From an uncultured Tenacibaculum sp. (GTDB lineage: Bacteria; Bacteroidota; Bacteroidia; Flavobacteriales; Flavobacteriaceae): DNA of 64,000 bases. The notes below the pieces were generated by a model, which had not been told where the DNA came from, ran no database searches, and saw nothing but the letters and a program-made list of their open reading frames with translations. Below are positions 43,246 to 52,453 of this stretch, one piece after another (within the stretch, counting starts at the first letter, position 1; the number at the start of each line of letters is the position of its first letter). The stretch is taken from the NCBI GenBank assembly GCA_937922085.1, contig CAKZVD010000071.1, positions 1-64,000 of the forward strand, given 5' to 3'. The position numbers and the translations under genes are program-made.

Positions 43246-43803
43246 TTATGAATTTACTGTAAAGTTACCTGCTTCAACAACTGGGAAATCAATTTCGGTT
43301 TCGGCAATATGATTTACGTAATTTGTTAAAGTGTTAGAAACTACATTTAAAACGATTTCTAATAGATCACTATCATTATATCCAGCAGCTTTGGCAGCAT
43401 TAATTTCTTCAGTAGAAATATTCCCTCTGTTTTTTGTGATACTTTGTGCTAATTTTAAACCAGCAGCTACTTTAGTATCTGCAGAAAGCCCTTTTCTGTT
43501 TAACTCTGTTTGTTCATCAGATAAGCCATTCATTTTTCCTATAGCAGTATGAGCAGATAAACAGTAGTTACAATTGTTTTCTTCTGCTATTGCTAAAGCT
43601 AATTGTTCTCTAAATTTATTTGAAAAATTACCACTAGCAGTTAATTCTCCTAACGATAAATAACTTTGTAATGTAGCAGGTGAGTTACCAAATACTTTAA
43701 TAAGATTTGGAATGAACCCTAATTTATTTTGTACAGCATCAAATAATTCTTTTGACTTTCCTGTAGTTGTTTCTGGGTTTAATGTTTGAATTCTTGTACT
43801 CAT
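43246..43803 (-). CDS. AhpD-like carboxymuconolactone decarboxylase family protein
   Basis: A 185-aa protein with the CxxC-H redox motif CNYCLSAHTAIG at about 78-89, typical of alkylhydroperoxidase AhpD-like enzymes. The N-terminal part (LGFIPNLIKVFGNSPATL) and GYNDSDLLEIVLNVV near 140-155 also fit. Members reduce peroxides or act as gamma-carboxymuconolactone decarboxylases; the former fits better here. The neighbouring cupredoxin-like protein and the 28-aa CxxC peptide upstream suggest an oxidative or metal stress operon. Confidence 0.88.
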   Translation of the reverse strand: MSTRIQTLNPETTTGKSKELFDAVQNKLGFIPNLIKVFGNSPATLQSYLSLGELTASGNFSNKFREQLALAIAEENNCNYCLSAHTAIGKMNGLSDEQTELNRKGLSADTKVAAGLKLAQSITKNRGNISTEEINAAKAAGYNDSDLLEIVLNVVSNTLTNYVNHIAETEIDFPVVEAGNFTVNS

Positions 43804-43816
43804 GGTTCTGGGGTTT

Positions 43817-43903
43817 TTAGTTTTTTCTATTATTTAATTTTTTTTGTTCGTCGTATTCTTGGTATCCCCAACAATTCGGACATTGATAATCTTCTGATCT
43901 CAT
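43817..43903 (-). CDS. 28-aa CxxC peptide
   Basis: On the minus strand an ATG at 43903 opens a 28-codon frame to a TAA ending at 43817. It encodes MRSEDYQCPNCWGYQEYD and a basic tail. The CPNCW motif looks like half a zinc ribbon. It ends 13 bases before the AhpD-like start on the same strand, the spacing of an operon partner. I recall small CPNCW proteins in flavobacteria, which supports it being real. Confidence 0.5.
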   Translation of the reverse strand: MRSEDYQCPNCWGYQEYDEQKKLNNRKN

Positions 43904-43957
43904 AATTCTTGGTTTTAAATTCTGATACAAAGATGCGATGAAAAGAGACTTTGAAAA

Positions 43958-43988
43958 TTGGACAAAAGTTCTTAACACTTGTACAAAA
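43958..43988 (-). promoter_or_regulatory. direct repeats upstream of the CxxC peptide gene
   Basis: TTGGACAAAA (43958-43967) and TTGTACAAAA (43979-43988) repeat with a 21-base period, two helical turns, in the promoter region of the CxxC/AhpD-like genes. This layout suits an AraC-type activator. No regulator gene is adjacent, so this is inference. Confidence 0.4.
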
Positions 43989-44064
43989 AGGGAATTGATG
44001 AGAAAAATGAAGTTTTAAAGGATGAAAAAGAAGCGAAAACTATTAAAATAGTTTACTAAGAAGG

Positions 44065-44802
44065 TTATTTTCTTTTTTTGGTTTCTGCAATGATAATACC
44101 AAAATTTCCATCTATTGAAGTTTCGTTTTTTGAAGGTAAATAGGTTTTTGAGACAAACCCATCTAGATATAACGCGTTTTTACAGCCTAGGTTTTTAAAA
44201 TAAGTAGCAAAATCGTAAAAGTTAATTTTGTTTTTTGACATTGCAAAGATTAAACTTCCATTAGATAAAATACCAACACCATTTCTAATGTTTAAATTTT
44301 TAGAGCCATTTCTAAACTTGTGATGAATTTTTCCGTCTATAAGTAATAATGGTCCAGATTGAGTAGCATATTCAACACCTTCAATTTTAAAATTGGTTGT
44401 TTTACAAATAACTCCTTTATTTTTGTTTGTTATATAGAAAATCCCATTTGGTTGCAAATAGAAATTACCATAACCATTTTGCAAAGTATCTATTTTAGAT
44501 TTTAGAACACCTTTTTCTATAAATAAGCCTTGTGGAGACCTATCTTTTTTATACATTCCACCATTCATGGCAAATATTAGAGATTCATTTTTCGAATTAA
44601 CCCATTTTTTTAAATTATTAAAATTTCTAAAAAGATCCCCTTTGTCATCTTTCCAATAAAATTTTAAATTTTGTTTGTTTAAATCAATAACGTGTGAAAT
44701 AAAGGCATCATTTTCAATATTTCTATTTTGAGCAAAGGCTAAAATTCCTGTAATTCCAAGAATAAAAAATCCAAGTAGTATTGTTCTATTACCAATGTTC
44801 AT
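44065..44802 (-). CDS. phosphodiester glycosidase family protein (DUF2233/NAGPA)
   Basis: A 245-aa exported protein with an N-terminal hydrophobic signal (residues 9-24). The NAGPA signatures are clear: FAMNGGMYKKDRSPQGLFIE at about 76-95, YLQPNGIFYI, ATQSGPLLLIDGKIH and GCKNALYLDGFVS near the C-terminus. The family removes covering sugar phosphodiesters; the substrate in flavobacteria is unknown. The DUF6503 gene lies 31 bases upstream on the same strand, so the two are probably one operon. Confidence 0.88.
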   Translation of the reverse strand: MNIGNRTILLGFFILGITGILAFAQNRNIENDAFISHVIDLNKQNLKFYWKDDKGDLFRNFNNLKKWVNSKNESLIFAMNGGMYKKDRSPQGLFIEKGVLKSKIDTLQNGYGNFYLQPNGIFYITNKNKGVICKTTNFKIEGVEYATQSGPLLLIDGKIHHKFRNGSKNLNIRNGVGILSNGSLIFAMSKNKINFYDFATYFKNLGCKNALYLDGFVSKTYLPSKNETSIDGNFGIIIAETKKRK

Positions 44803-44833
44803 TTTTTCTATTGTTATTAATTTATAACAAAGC

Positions 44834-45535
44834 TTATTTAGAAAGAGAATCTGTTCCTAAGTATCCATTGTTTTTATTGTAGTACCAAGCTCTGTTTTTA
44901 GGCATTTTAATTCCGTTAATAATTTCTTCTCCTGTTAATAAAATATATTCACCACTATTTTTAGTTTCTTTAAAAAACTGATAAACCTCCATAGCGTAGG
45001 TTTTAGGGTTGAAATAGAAATACCAAGTGTCTTTACCTATCTTTTGGTTATAAGTTGCTTTTAACACCAAGTATTCCTTTCCTTTGAATGTTTTTCGCGT
45101 TACTTTATCATGTATAATGGTTCCTTGATCTTTTAATTTCATAGGAAGACCGTATAAATAGGTGTAATAGTTTTTATACAAATTGGCTTTATTACAACTT
45201 AATTGATGTTTTGTTTTAATTTCTTCAGATGGATTTTCTTTGCCATTAAAAATAATTTTACAGTTATTTTTATTTAGAGCGTATTCTGTAGTGTTTTCTC
45301 CTCTAGAAGCTTTTACATAAAAAGACTCTTTAGGAATATCTATTTTAATTTCACTATTTCTATCAGTGTTTTTTGGGGTTTTCATAGTAACAAACAATGT
45401 TCCTTTAAAAGTTTCCCAATTACCATTAGGATCGTGATATTGTATTGCCTTTTCAAGGAGTTGCTTTCCTGTAAGATTTTGTGCTTGTAATTGGAAAATA
45501 AAAGAAAGAAATAAGAAGAAGATTGGTTTTTTCAT
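44834..45535 (-). CDS. DUF6503-type exported protein
   Basis: A 233-aa protein with a signal peptide (to about residue 18, FQLQAQ). It starts LTGKQLLEKAIQYHDPNGNW and ends with FNPKTYAMEVYQFF and LLTGEEIINGIKMPKNRAWY, the pattern of DUF6503, a LolA-like fold in Bacteroidota. Its ligand is unknown. It is followed by the phosphodiester glycosidase gene. Confidence 0.75.
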   Translation of the reverse strand: MKKPIFFLFLSFIFQLQAQNLTGKQLLEKAIQYHDPNGNWETFKGTLFVTMKTPKNTDRNSEIKIDIPKESFYVKASRGENTTEYALNKNNCKIIFNGKENPSEEIKTKHQLSCNKANLYKNYYTYLYGLPMKLKDQGTIIHDKVTRKTFKGKEYLVLKATYNQKIGKDTWYFYFNPKTYAMEVYQFFKETKNSGEYILLTGEEIINGIKMPKNRAWYYNKNNGYLGTDSLSK

Positions 45536-45921
45536 AGACGAAAGATACTAAATATTGTTTTTTTACAAAAAGGTAATGAAACTCTTATTTATACTTGTTA
45601 GGTTTAGAAATACTGCAAAATAGACGTATTAAAATTAACGAATTTTTCTAATAAAAAGAATAGATTCATATACTTTATCTTCATAAAGTTATAAAGAGTG
45701 GTAAAATATAAATACAAGTAGTAATTCTTTTAAGAAAGCTGTAAACAGGGGCGTTAAAGGTGAAAGTCTTAAAAAATCAACTTGATTTTATTCCCTTTTA
45801 AACTCTAGTTTTCCCCTTTACCTATGTTTTTTTTCAAATAGATTCTTATTAAAGGTTATTTGTAGTGTTATTAGAAAATAACAGTATTTAAATTTAACTA
45901 ACTACTATAAAAATCGTTATT
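45536..45921. other. 386-bp divergent intergenic region
   Basis: No gene seen. The region separates two divergent genes and should hold both promoters. It is AT-rich with a short GC-rich patch near 45749-45755 (AGGGGCG) and no clear TAnnTTTG match for either gene. Confidence 0.5.
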
Positions 45922-46575
45922 ATGATTTCTAAAAAAACATTGATTTTCATTTTTATCATCTCATCAAGCTTATCGTTAATTTCTCAGAATCAAGTATGTA
46001 ACAGTTCTTCAGAATATGAAGATATTCTTATGGAATTAAACTCAATAGATAAATGCTATCACAAAGAAGAAAACGAAGAAAAAGTTGTTCTAAAAAAAAG
46101 AGAGAGTAGATACCTTAAAGTAAGAAATAGAAGTAATAATTATTATTCTAAACGAATAAAAAGTTTACGTTCTCTAAAAAGTAATAAAGATAATTCTACT
46201 AAAAAAATAAAACCAATAAGAGAAGCTTATCTAGGTGAAGTATCAGAAGAACCTGTTTTATTATTTACAAATAGAGGTGCTAATTATGAAGGGGATTTAA
46301 AAGAAGTGTTGAAAAATTATATTAGTGATAATTTGATATATCCGTCGAGTTTAAGAAAAAAAGGAGTAGAAGGTATCGTATGGAGTAGTTTTGTAATAGA
46401 TATAAATGGAAATGTTAAGAAGATAGTAACTTTAGGTCCGGTAGGAGGTAAACTATTAGAAAAAGAAGCAGAAAGAGTTATTAAAACACTACCTAAATTT
46501 ACTTCAGGAAAATTAGATGGAGAACGAGTTAATGTAAAACATTTAATGGCTATAAAATTTGAATTAAACGAATAA
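45922..46575 (+). CDS. exported TonB-like C-terminal domain protein
   Basis: A 217-aa protein with an N-terminal hydrophobic signal (about 4-21, SLSLISQ). A basic linker (residues 50-110) leads to a TonB C-terminal domain at about 130-217: YISDNLIYPSSLRKKGVEGI, VIDINGNVKKIVTLGPVGG, then TLPKFTSGKLDGE. Classical TonB keeps an N-terminal inner-membrane anchor, whereas this looks secreted or lipid-free periplasmic. The gene at 53970 is a paralogue, sharing the leader pattern with LNSIDKC/LNSITKC. No receptor gene is adjacent here. Confidence 0.82.
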   Translation: MISKKTLIFIFIISSSLSLISQNQVCNSSSEYEDILMELNSIDKCYHKEENEEKVVLKKRESRYLKVRNRSNNYYSKRIKSLRSLKSNKDNSTKKIKPIREAYLGEVSEEPVLLFTNRGANYEGDLKEVLKNYISDNLIYPSSLRKKGVEGIVWSSFVIDINGNVKKIVTLGPVGGKLLEKEAERVIKTLPKFTSGKLDGERVNVKHLMAIKFELNE

Positions 46576-46601
46576 TTATAGCATGTTATCATAATAAACC
46601 T

Positions 46602-46656
46602 ACAAAGTGATTCTAAAAACTGAAATGTTACTCAACAGTTTTTACAATCACTTTGT
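46602..46656. terminator. bidirectional terminator
   Basis: 21-base arms starting ACAAAGTGATT and ending TAAAAACTG pair with 46636-46656 with one mismatch, around a 13-base loop. It lies between the convergent TonB-like and DUF3999 genes. Confidence 0.8.
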
Positions 46657-46670
46657 TTCCTTAAAAAAGG

Positions 46671-47891
46671 TTAAGATTCTTGTTTGTTAATGTCGCTTAA
46701 TAACTTCATTGTAAAATAAAAAACAGATAATCCGCCTAAAATAATGCAAATCCACATGAATAATTTTGTTTGCCAAAAAGGAAGTTTTTTGTCGGTTTTT
46801 GTTTGCTCTTCAATTTTTATAAAATTGGTAATATTAGCTTTGTTAATTACATCAGTTGTTTTAGAGATAAAATTACCTAGATCATATGATGGTTTAGGTA
46901 ATGTAGTGTCAATGATTATTTTAGGTGCTTCATTTTTTTTGAAATCAGCAATTAAATAAACTGGTTTTTGTAATAATTGAACATTAGTAATATCTAAAGG
47001 AGGATTATCTTTATTCTCAATTTCAATAAAAAATTCCTTCTCATTTAAATTACTAAATGAAAAACTGTTTTTGTTTTTAGAGTTTAATTTAAATTGAGTT
47101 ATATACTGTTTATAGGTTTCAATTCGTTTTTTTACTTTTCTAGTTTTCATGACAAAAACTTTTGCATTTCTTAAGTAAAATTGAGTGTTGATAGAGAACG
47201 AAATGTAATTAATAGAGGAAGAATTGTTTGATACAAAACTTAATTGTGTAATCTTCTTTTCTTTTAATTGAATGGTTTTAAATGTATAACCAGTTATTTC
47301 TTTAGGGGTTTGTTTAAAAAAAGAACTTTCATAAACTCCAACTTTAAGAATATTTATAGGTAATGAAGTTTTATCATTAAAGTTTATGCGCAAATATTTA
47401 TACGTATTTAAAGGAAAAGAGAGGGTTTTTTCAACAGCTGTCTTATTTGGTGAATTAATATAGTTCAGTTTTTTATTAGCAACTAACCCAAACCAATTTG
47501 TGCGATCATCGCTTCCATATATATTATAGTTTTTTACAATAGACGTATTTGCGACTTGTAGTGTAATACGATCTTGTTTTTTACCTTCTTTATTTTCTAG
47601 TACAATAGAAGTAATAGAATCTTTAATACTTTCCTTTGAAAGAATTTCAATAGGAGAAAAGGTAGCGTATTTTTTATCTGTATTATAAATTAAAACATAA
47701 GGAATACTGTTTCCTTGATTGCTTTTAATTCTTAAAAAATTAAAATTGTCTTTAGCTGCAGATCTTACTTTTTGAGGTAAAATAATTTTATGTAATCCAT
47801 CATGTTCTAATTTTTCAATAGAACCTTTGTAATTCTGACAAAGAGAATTTAAGGTAATAAAAAAGGTGATTATTAAACTATACTTCTTCAT
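46671..47891 (-). CDS. DUF3999 family protein
   Basis: A 406-aa protein with a signal peptide (to about residue 18, NSLCQ), a beta-rich exported body and one C-terminal membrane helix (about 376-396, LFMWICIILGGLSVFYFTMK). The upstream DUF2339 gene overlaps it by 14 bases, the standard pairing for DUF3999. The pair presumably forms an envelope complex of unknown role. Confidence 0.85.
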   Translation of the reverse strand: MKKYSLIITFFITLNSLCQNYKGSIEKLEHDGLHKIILPQKVRSAAKDNFNFLRIKSNQGNSIPYVLIYNTDKKYATFSPIEILSKESIKDSITSIVLENKEGKKQDRITLQVANTSIVKNYNIYGSDDRTNWFGLVANKKLNYINSPNKTAVEKTLSFPLNTYKYLRINFNDKTSLPINILKVGVYESSFFKQTPKEITGYTFKTIQLKEKKITQLSFVSNNSSSINYISFSINTQFYLRNAKVFVMKTRKVKKRIETYKQYITQFKLNSKNKNSFSFSNLNEKEFFIEIENKDNPPLDITNVQLLQKPVYLIADFKKNEAPKIIIDTTLPKPSYDLGNFISKTTDVINKANITNFIKIEEQTKTDKKLPFWQTKLFMWICIILGGLSVFYFTMKLLSDINKQES

Positions 47892-50391
47892 TTTTAATAG
47901 TGTTTTCTGGTGTTTCTTCTACAACTAACTTTTTAATTTTTTGATACACAAAAGAAATGATTAATATTAAAACACCAAGTAAAATAAAAGCAATTATTTT
48001 TCCTGTTTCTGAAACATTTTTAATATCATATACAAATAACTTTAAAATGGTTAAGCCTAATAAAGACAATGCAATAATTCGTAATGACTTCCATTGTTTT
48101 CTAATTCCAATAATTAAGAAAACAAAAGAGAAAAGCCCCCATAATATTGGGTACCCTATTTTTATAATTTGAGATTGAGTATTCTTAATTTTTGAAGTGA
48201 TAAAATTCCTTTTCGAAAAAGAGTTTTTTTGACTTTCAGAAAAATTTTCGGCAAGTTCTGTTGCATCTACCGAATTAGAAAAATGCAATGCATGAACCAT
48301 TATTTCATTACTAAATACATATACAATTGCGAAAGCGAAAACCCATGGCAGCCATTTACTTTGTTTTGTGTTTATATTAAATAGAGAGGTTGTTTTCTTA
48401 AATAATTTAATTCCAAAGTAAATTAAACAACCTAAAACAATATAATGGAAATAAAAACCATAATTTGTATTTATTCCTAACATCTTATTGTTAATTAGCT
48501 CATTTTTTGGAATGCTATGTAATGAAAGAATAAAGAATATTATTGAAGCGCAACCAATTAATAAAACTCCTTTTGTAATAGTATCTTTTTTAAGTTTTAA
48601 AGAAAGAAATAATAAAATACTAACAAAAATAAAATGATAGGTTACAGGAAAAGAAAAAGCAGAATAATCATTTTCTAAAAATTGATATGCCTGATAATTA
48701 ATTTCTAAAATACCAGTTAAATAACTGATTATAATTGCAGCTATAAATGCTAGTGTTTTATAAATATTAATGTCTAAAGTGAAAAATTTAGTAGTGATAC
48801 TTGGTTCTTTTTTTGCTAACCAATACGATATGAATAAAGAAACAGCAGTTATAAAACCAGAGATAAATAAAGGGTTTAAAATTATAGCAAAATCTTGTTC
48901 TAAATATGAATATCCCTTCCAGTCTTTTAAAAGACTGATTATTGTTAAAACTTGAACAATAATGGCTCCTATTTTAAATGAGCCAATTTTAGATTTTTTA
49001 GAAAGCCAAAATAAAAGAACTGCTTCTAATGCCCAGAAAATAGTGATTTGATTTCCATTAAATTGAATAGGAATTGTGAGAGTTATAAAAGTAAGTGCTA
49101 AACCAATTAAAAGATAAATAGCGTTTTTGTCTAAACCAAATTTTCGGTATAAGATACTCGCATAAACAATGTTGTAAATAGCAAGTAAAAGCGTAAACAA
49201 TCCTGTAAAATTTGAACCTAAATCTTTTAAAATTGCCATCCCTATTCCAAAGAAATAAAAAGTATTTGCAATTAAAATAAAGTATTCAATAGTAGAGAAT
49301 TTACCTTTGTTTCTTAGATTATTTAAAACAATAGTAATGCTAAATATGAAATAGAAAAGTGTTGCAAATAGTAATCCTCCTGAGTGAGGGAAGTCTGTTT
49401 TTTCAATTCTAGTGAAAAACCACCCAGAGAATAATAAGATGGTAAAAACAAAATCTAAAATAGTTGCAATTTTCCATTTCTTAAAAAATGAAATAGCTAA
49501 TATTCCAATGTTTAAAATAGCGATGTACGTAAATAAAACAATATAGTTTCCTTCGCCGGTACTTACCATAAAAGGAGCGGCAAAACCACCAATTAAAGAA
49601 AGTATTGCTAATTCTTGACGGTTATAAGAAATAGAGACTAATGTGCTAAAAATGGTAATAATAGACATAATAGCAAATGCTACGGTTTGACTAAAAAGAC
49701 CATAAGTATTAAAAGCAATATAAATCGTAAAGTAAAAAATACTAATAGCACCAGCGACTAAAACTGAACTGAAAGAAGCGTAGCTTTTCTTTAATTTATG
49801 AGCAATTCCCATAACTAAAGAGCCACATAAAATACCAATACCAACTCTAGCAGGTTCGTTAATCCAATCTTTGTCAATAGCATATTTTACAAAAAAACTA
49901 ATCCCTAAAACTAAAATTAAGATTCCGATCTTGTTAATTAGGTTTTCTCCAATGAATTTTTCTAAATCAGGATTTTTTTCTTTAAAGTTTTCTAACCAAG
50001 ACTTTTTAGGTGCAGATGCTTCTTGTTTTGGCGGTTTTTCATTTGATTCTTGTTCTAAGTCATTGAAAAAAGAAATATTTAAAGGAACTTTTTCTTCTAA
50101 AACTTCTTTTATTGGTTCGTTTATTTTTTCTTGATGATGAATAATCTCAGGTTCTTCAACAATTTCTGGTTGTATAGGTTCAGGTTCTTTTTCAGCAATT
50201 GGTTCTTTAACTATGTTTTCTTCTTTTTTGCTTTCTGAAGTAAAATTTTGTTTAGTAATTTCTACTTGTAAATATCTTATTCTTTCATGTAAAGTATTAA
50301 TACTGTCTTCTAAACGATTGAATTTTGAGCTAATATTATTATTTATAATTATAAACCCAATAATTAGTATTAAAACAACAATTGTTTCCAT
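47878..50391 (-). CDS. DUF2339 multi-pass membrane protein
   Basis: An 837-aa protein. An N-terminal membrane helix is followed by an acidic Pro/Glu-rich linker (about 55-135). More than 20 membrane helices fill the rest, including GENLINKIGILILVLGISFF at about 150, typical of DUF2339. It is translationally coupled to the DUF3999 gene through a 14-base overlap. The role is unknown; the size and helix count suggest a transporter-like or envelope-spanning assembly. Confidence 0.88.
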   Translation of the reverse strand: METIVVLILIIGFIIINNNISSKFNRLEDSINTLHERIRYLQVEITKQNFTSESKKEENIVKEPIAEKEPEPIQPEIVEEPEIIHHQEKINEPIKEVLEEKVPLNISFFNDLEQESNEKPPKQEASAPKKSWLENFKEKNPDLEKFIGENLINKIGILILVLGISFFVKYAIDKDWINEPARVGIGILCGSLVMGIAHKLKKSYASFSSVLVAGAISIFYFTIYIAFNTYGLFSQTVAFAIMSIITIFSTLVSISYNRQELAILSLIGGFAAPFMVSTGEGNYIVLFTYIAILNIGILAISFFKKWKIATILDFVFTILLFSGWFFTRIEKTDFPHSGGLLFATLFYFIFSITIVLNNLRNKGKFSTIEYFILIANTFYFFGIGMAILKDLGSNFTGLFTLLLAIYNIVYASILYRKFGLDKNAIYLLIGLALTFITLTIPIQFNGNQITIFWALEAVLLFWLSKKSKIGSFKIGAIIVQVLTIISLLKDWKGYSYLEQDFAIILNPLFISGFITAVSLFISYWLAKKEPSITTKFFTLDINIYKTLAFIAAIIISYLTGILEINYQAYQFLENDYSAFSFPVTYHFIFVSILLFLSLKLKKDTITKGVLLIGCASIIFFILSLHSIPKNELINNKMLGINTNYGFYFHYIVLGCLIYFGIKLFKKTTSLFNINTKQSKWLPWVFAFAIVYVFSNEIMVHALHFSNSVDATELAENFSESQKNSFSKRNFITSKIKNTQSQIIKIGYPILWGLFSFVFLIIGIRKQWKSLRIIALSLLGLTILKLFVYDIKNVSETGKIIAFILLGVLILIISFVYQKIKKLVVEETPENTIKNEEV

Positions 50392-50502
50392 AAACTATAT
50401 TTTTTAACAATCAAATGTAGTTGTTTTAAATTTGAGTTAAATATGTGAGTGTATTTTTGTAGGGGTTTGACTCGTATGCGTTTATGAAGAGTAGATAGTA
50501 AT

Positions 50503-50532
50503 AAAAAACCCAGCCAATCGGCTGGGTTTTTT
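50503..50532 (-). terminator. intrinsic terminator after aspS
   Basis: AAAAAACCCAGCC arms with a 4-base loop and T runs on both strands. The aspS stop is 4 bases away. Confidence 0.9.
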
Positions 50533-50536
50533 ATTA

Positions 50537-52291
50537 TTATGATTCTTTAAGATCTAATTGAATACTTAAATCTTTTAGTTGTTGACTGTCTATGTTTGCA
50601 GGAGCGTCAATCATTACATCACGTCCTGAATTGTTTTTAGGAAAAGCAATGAAATCTCGAATAGTTTCTTGTCCGCCCAAAATAGATACCAATCTATCTA
50701 AACCGAAAGCTAAACCTCCATGTGGTGGTGCTCCATATTCAAAGGCATCCATTAAGAATCCGAATTGCTCTTTTGCTTCTTCTTCTGTAAAGCCTAAATG
50801 TTTAAACATAATTGCTTGTGTTTCTTTGTCGTGAATACGAATAGAACCACCACCAATTTCGTTACCATTTAATACTAAATCATACGCATTTGCTTTTACG
50901 GCACCAGGGTCTGTATCTAATAATTCAATTTGCCCAGGTTTAGGAGAAGTAAAAGGATGATGCATTGCATGATAATGACCTGTTTCTTCGTCTAATTCTA
51001 ATAAAGGGAAATCGATCACCCACAACGGAGCAAATTCATCAGCTTTACGTAAACCTAAACGTTCTGCCATTTCCATACGTAAAGCACTTAATTGCGCACG
51101 TACTTTAGTTGTTTTACCAGATAAGATGCAAATTAAGTCTCCAGCTTTAGCACCGGTAATTTTAGCCCATTTAGCTAAATCTTCTTGATCGTAAAATTTG
51201 TCTACAGATGATTTAAAAGTACCATCTTCATTACATTTCACATAAACCATACCTAAAGCACCAACTTGTGGACGCCTAACCCAGTCTATTAATTTATCAA
51301 TTTCTTTACGAGTATAAGAAGCTGCTCCCGGTACAGCAATACCAACTACTAGTTCAGCTTCATTAAAGACTTTAAATTCTTTATGTTGTGTAACTTCATT
51401 TAATTCTCCGAATTCCATTCCAAAACGAATGTCTGGCTTGTCATTTCCATATAAACGCATGGCGTCATCAAATAACATTCTTGGAAATTTAGCGACCTCA
51501 ACACCGTTAATTTCTTTTAATAAATGACGCGTCATTCCTTCGAAAATCTCTAAAATATCTTCTTGTTCTACAAACGCCATTTCACAGTCTATTTGTGTAA
51601 ACTCTGGTTGACGATCGGCACGTAAGTCTTCATCTCTAAAACACTTTACAATTTGAAAATATTTATCCATTCCACCAACCATTAACAATTGTTTGAAAGT
51701 TTGCGGACTTTGCGGTAATGCATAAAATTGCCCCGCATTCATACGAGAAGGCACTAGGAAATCACGAGCTCCTTCTGGAGTAGATTTTATTAAGTATGGA
51801 GTTTCAATATCAATAAACCCTTTGTCAGAAAGATATTTACGAACTTCCATAGATACTTTATGACGAAAAATTAAACTCTCTTTTACAGGGTTACGACGAA
51901 TATCTAAATAACGATATTTCATACGGATATCTTCACCACCATCTGTTTCATCTTCAATAGTAAAAGGAGGTAGTTTTGCTTCGTTTAAAACAGTTAACTC
52001 AGAAACCAATATTTCTATATCTCCGGTTTCCATGTTTTTAGTTTTAGACTCTCGCTCTATAACCTTACCTTTTATTTGAATAACAGTTTCTCTACTTAGT
52101 TTTTTAGAAGCTTCTAATAAACCTTCAGGGCTTTCTTCATTAAACATCAATTGAGTGATTCCATATCTATCACGAATTACAACCCAAGTTAAATTACCTC
52201 TATCCTTCACTCTTTGAACCCAACCAGCCAAAGTAACTTCAGTGTTTATGTGTGATGCTCTTAATTCACCACAAGTATGTGATCTGTACAT
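50537..52291 (-). CDS. aspS: aspartyl-tRNA synthetase
   Basis: A 584-aa class II synthetase charging tRNA-Asp. It has an N-terminal anticodon-binding OB-fold ([40 protein letters not shown]), catalytic motif 2 near 215-225 ([20 protein letters not shown]), the bacterial GAD insertion and motif 3 near the end ([15 protein letters not shown]). Length fits bacterial AspS of about 580-590 aa. The promoter at 52313-52341 and the terminator suggest a single-gene transcript. Confidence 0.97.
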   Translation of the reverse strand: MYRSHTCGELRASHINTEVTLAGWVQRVKDRGNLTWVVIRDRYGITQLMFNEESPEGLLEASKKLSRETVIQIKGKVIERESKTKNMETGDIEILVSELTVLNEAKLPPFTIEDETDGGEDIRMKYRYLDIRRNPVKESLIFRHKVSMEVRKYLSDKGFIDIETPYLIKSTPEGARDFLVPSRMNAGQFYALPQSPQTFKQLLMVGGMDKYFQIVKCFRDEDLRADRQPEFTQIDCEMAFVEQEDILEIFEGMTRHLLKEINGVEVAKFPRMLFDDAMRLYGNDKPDIRFGMEFGELNEVTQHKEFKVFNEAELVVGIAVPGAASYTRKEIDKLIDWVRRPQVGALGMVYVKCNEDGTFKSSVDKFYDQEDLAKWAKITGAKAGDLICILSGKTTKVRAQLSALRMEMAERLGLRKADEFAPLWVIDFPLLELDEETGHYHAMHHPFTSPKPGQIELLDTDPGAVKANAYDLVLNGNEIGGGSIRIHDKETQAIMFKHLGFTEEEAKEQFGFLMDAFEYGAPPHGGLAFGLDRLVSILGGQETIRDFIAFPKNNSGRDVMIDAPANIDSQQLKDLSIQLDLKES

Positions 52292-52312
52292 TTTTGATGT
52301 TTTTTAGAAGCG

Positions 52313-52341
52313 CAAATTTAATTATAAATCTTAGGATGCAA
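52313..52341 (-). promoter_or_regulatory. aspS promoter
   Basis: The minus strand has -7 TAAATTTG at 52313-52320, an exact TAnnTTTG match, and a -33 TTG at 52339-52341 with 18-base spacing. The -7 box lies 21 bases upstream of the aspS start. Confidence 0.65.
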
Positions 52342-52453
52342 AAATTACAGTAGTTTAGTTTTATAAGAATCAGTTTTTGATTACAAAATCAAGTTTTATT
52401 TTTCATTTTTTCCTGATAAAAATAGTACTTTAGACTTCCAAAAAAATAAGACT

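Noticed and set aside
45741-45835. TTTTCCCCTTTA and GGGGCG patches as a third recombinase arm site
   Set aside because: The spacing and the TTACCCC half do not match the two element-end copies, and no integrase or repeat is nearby.
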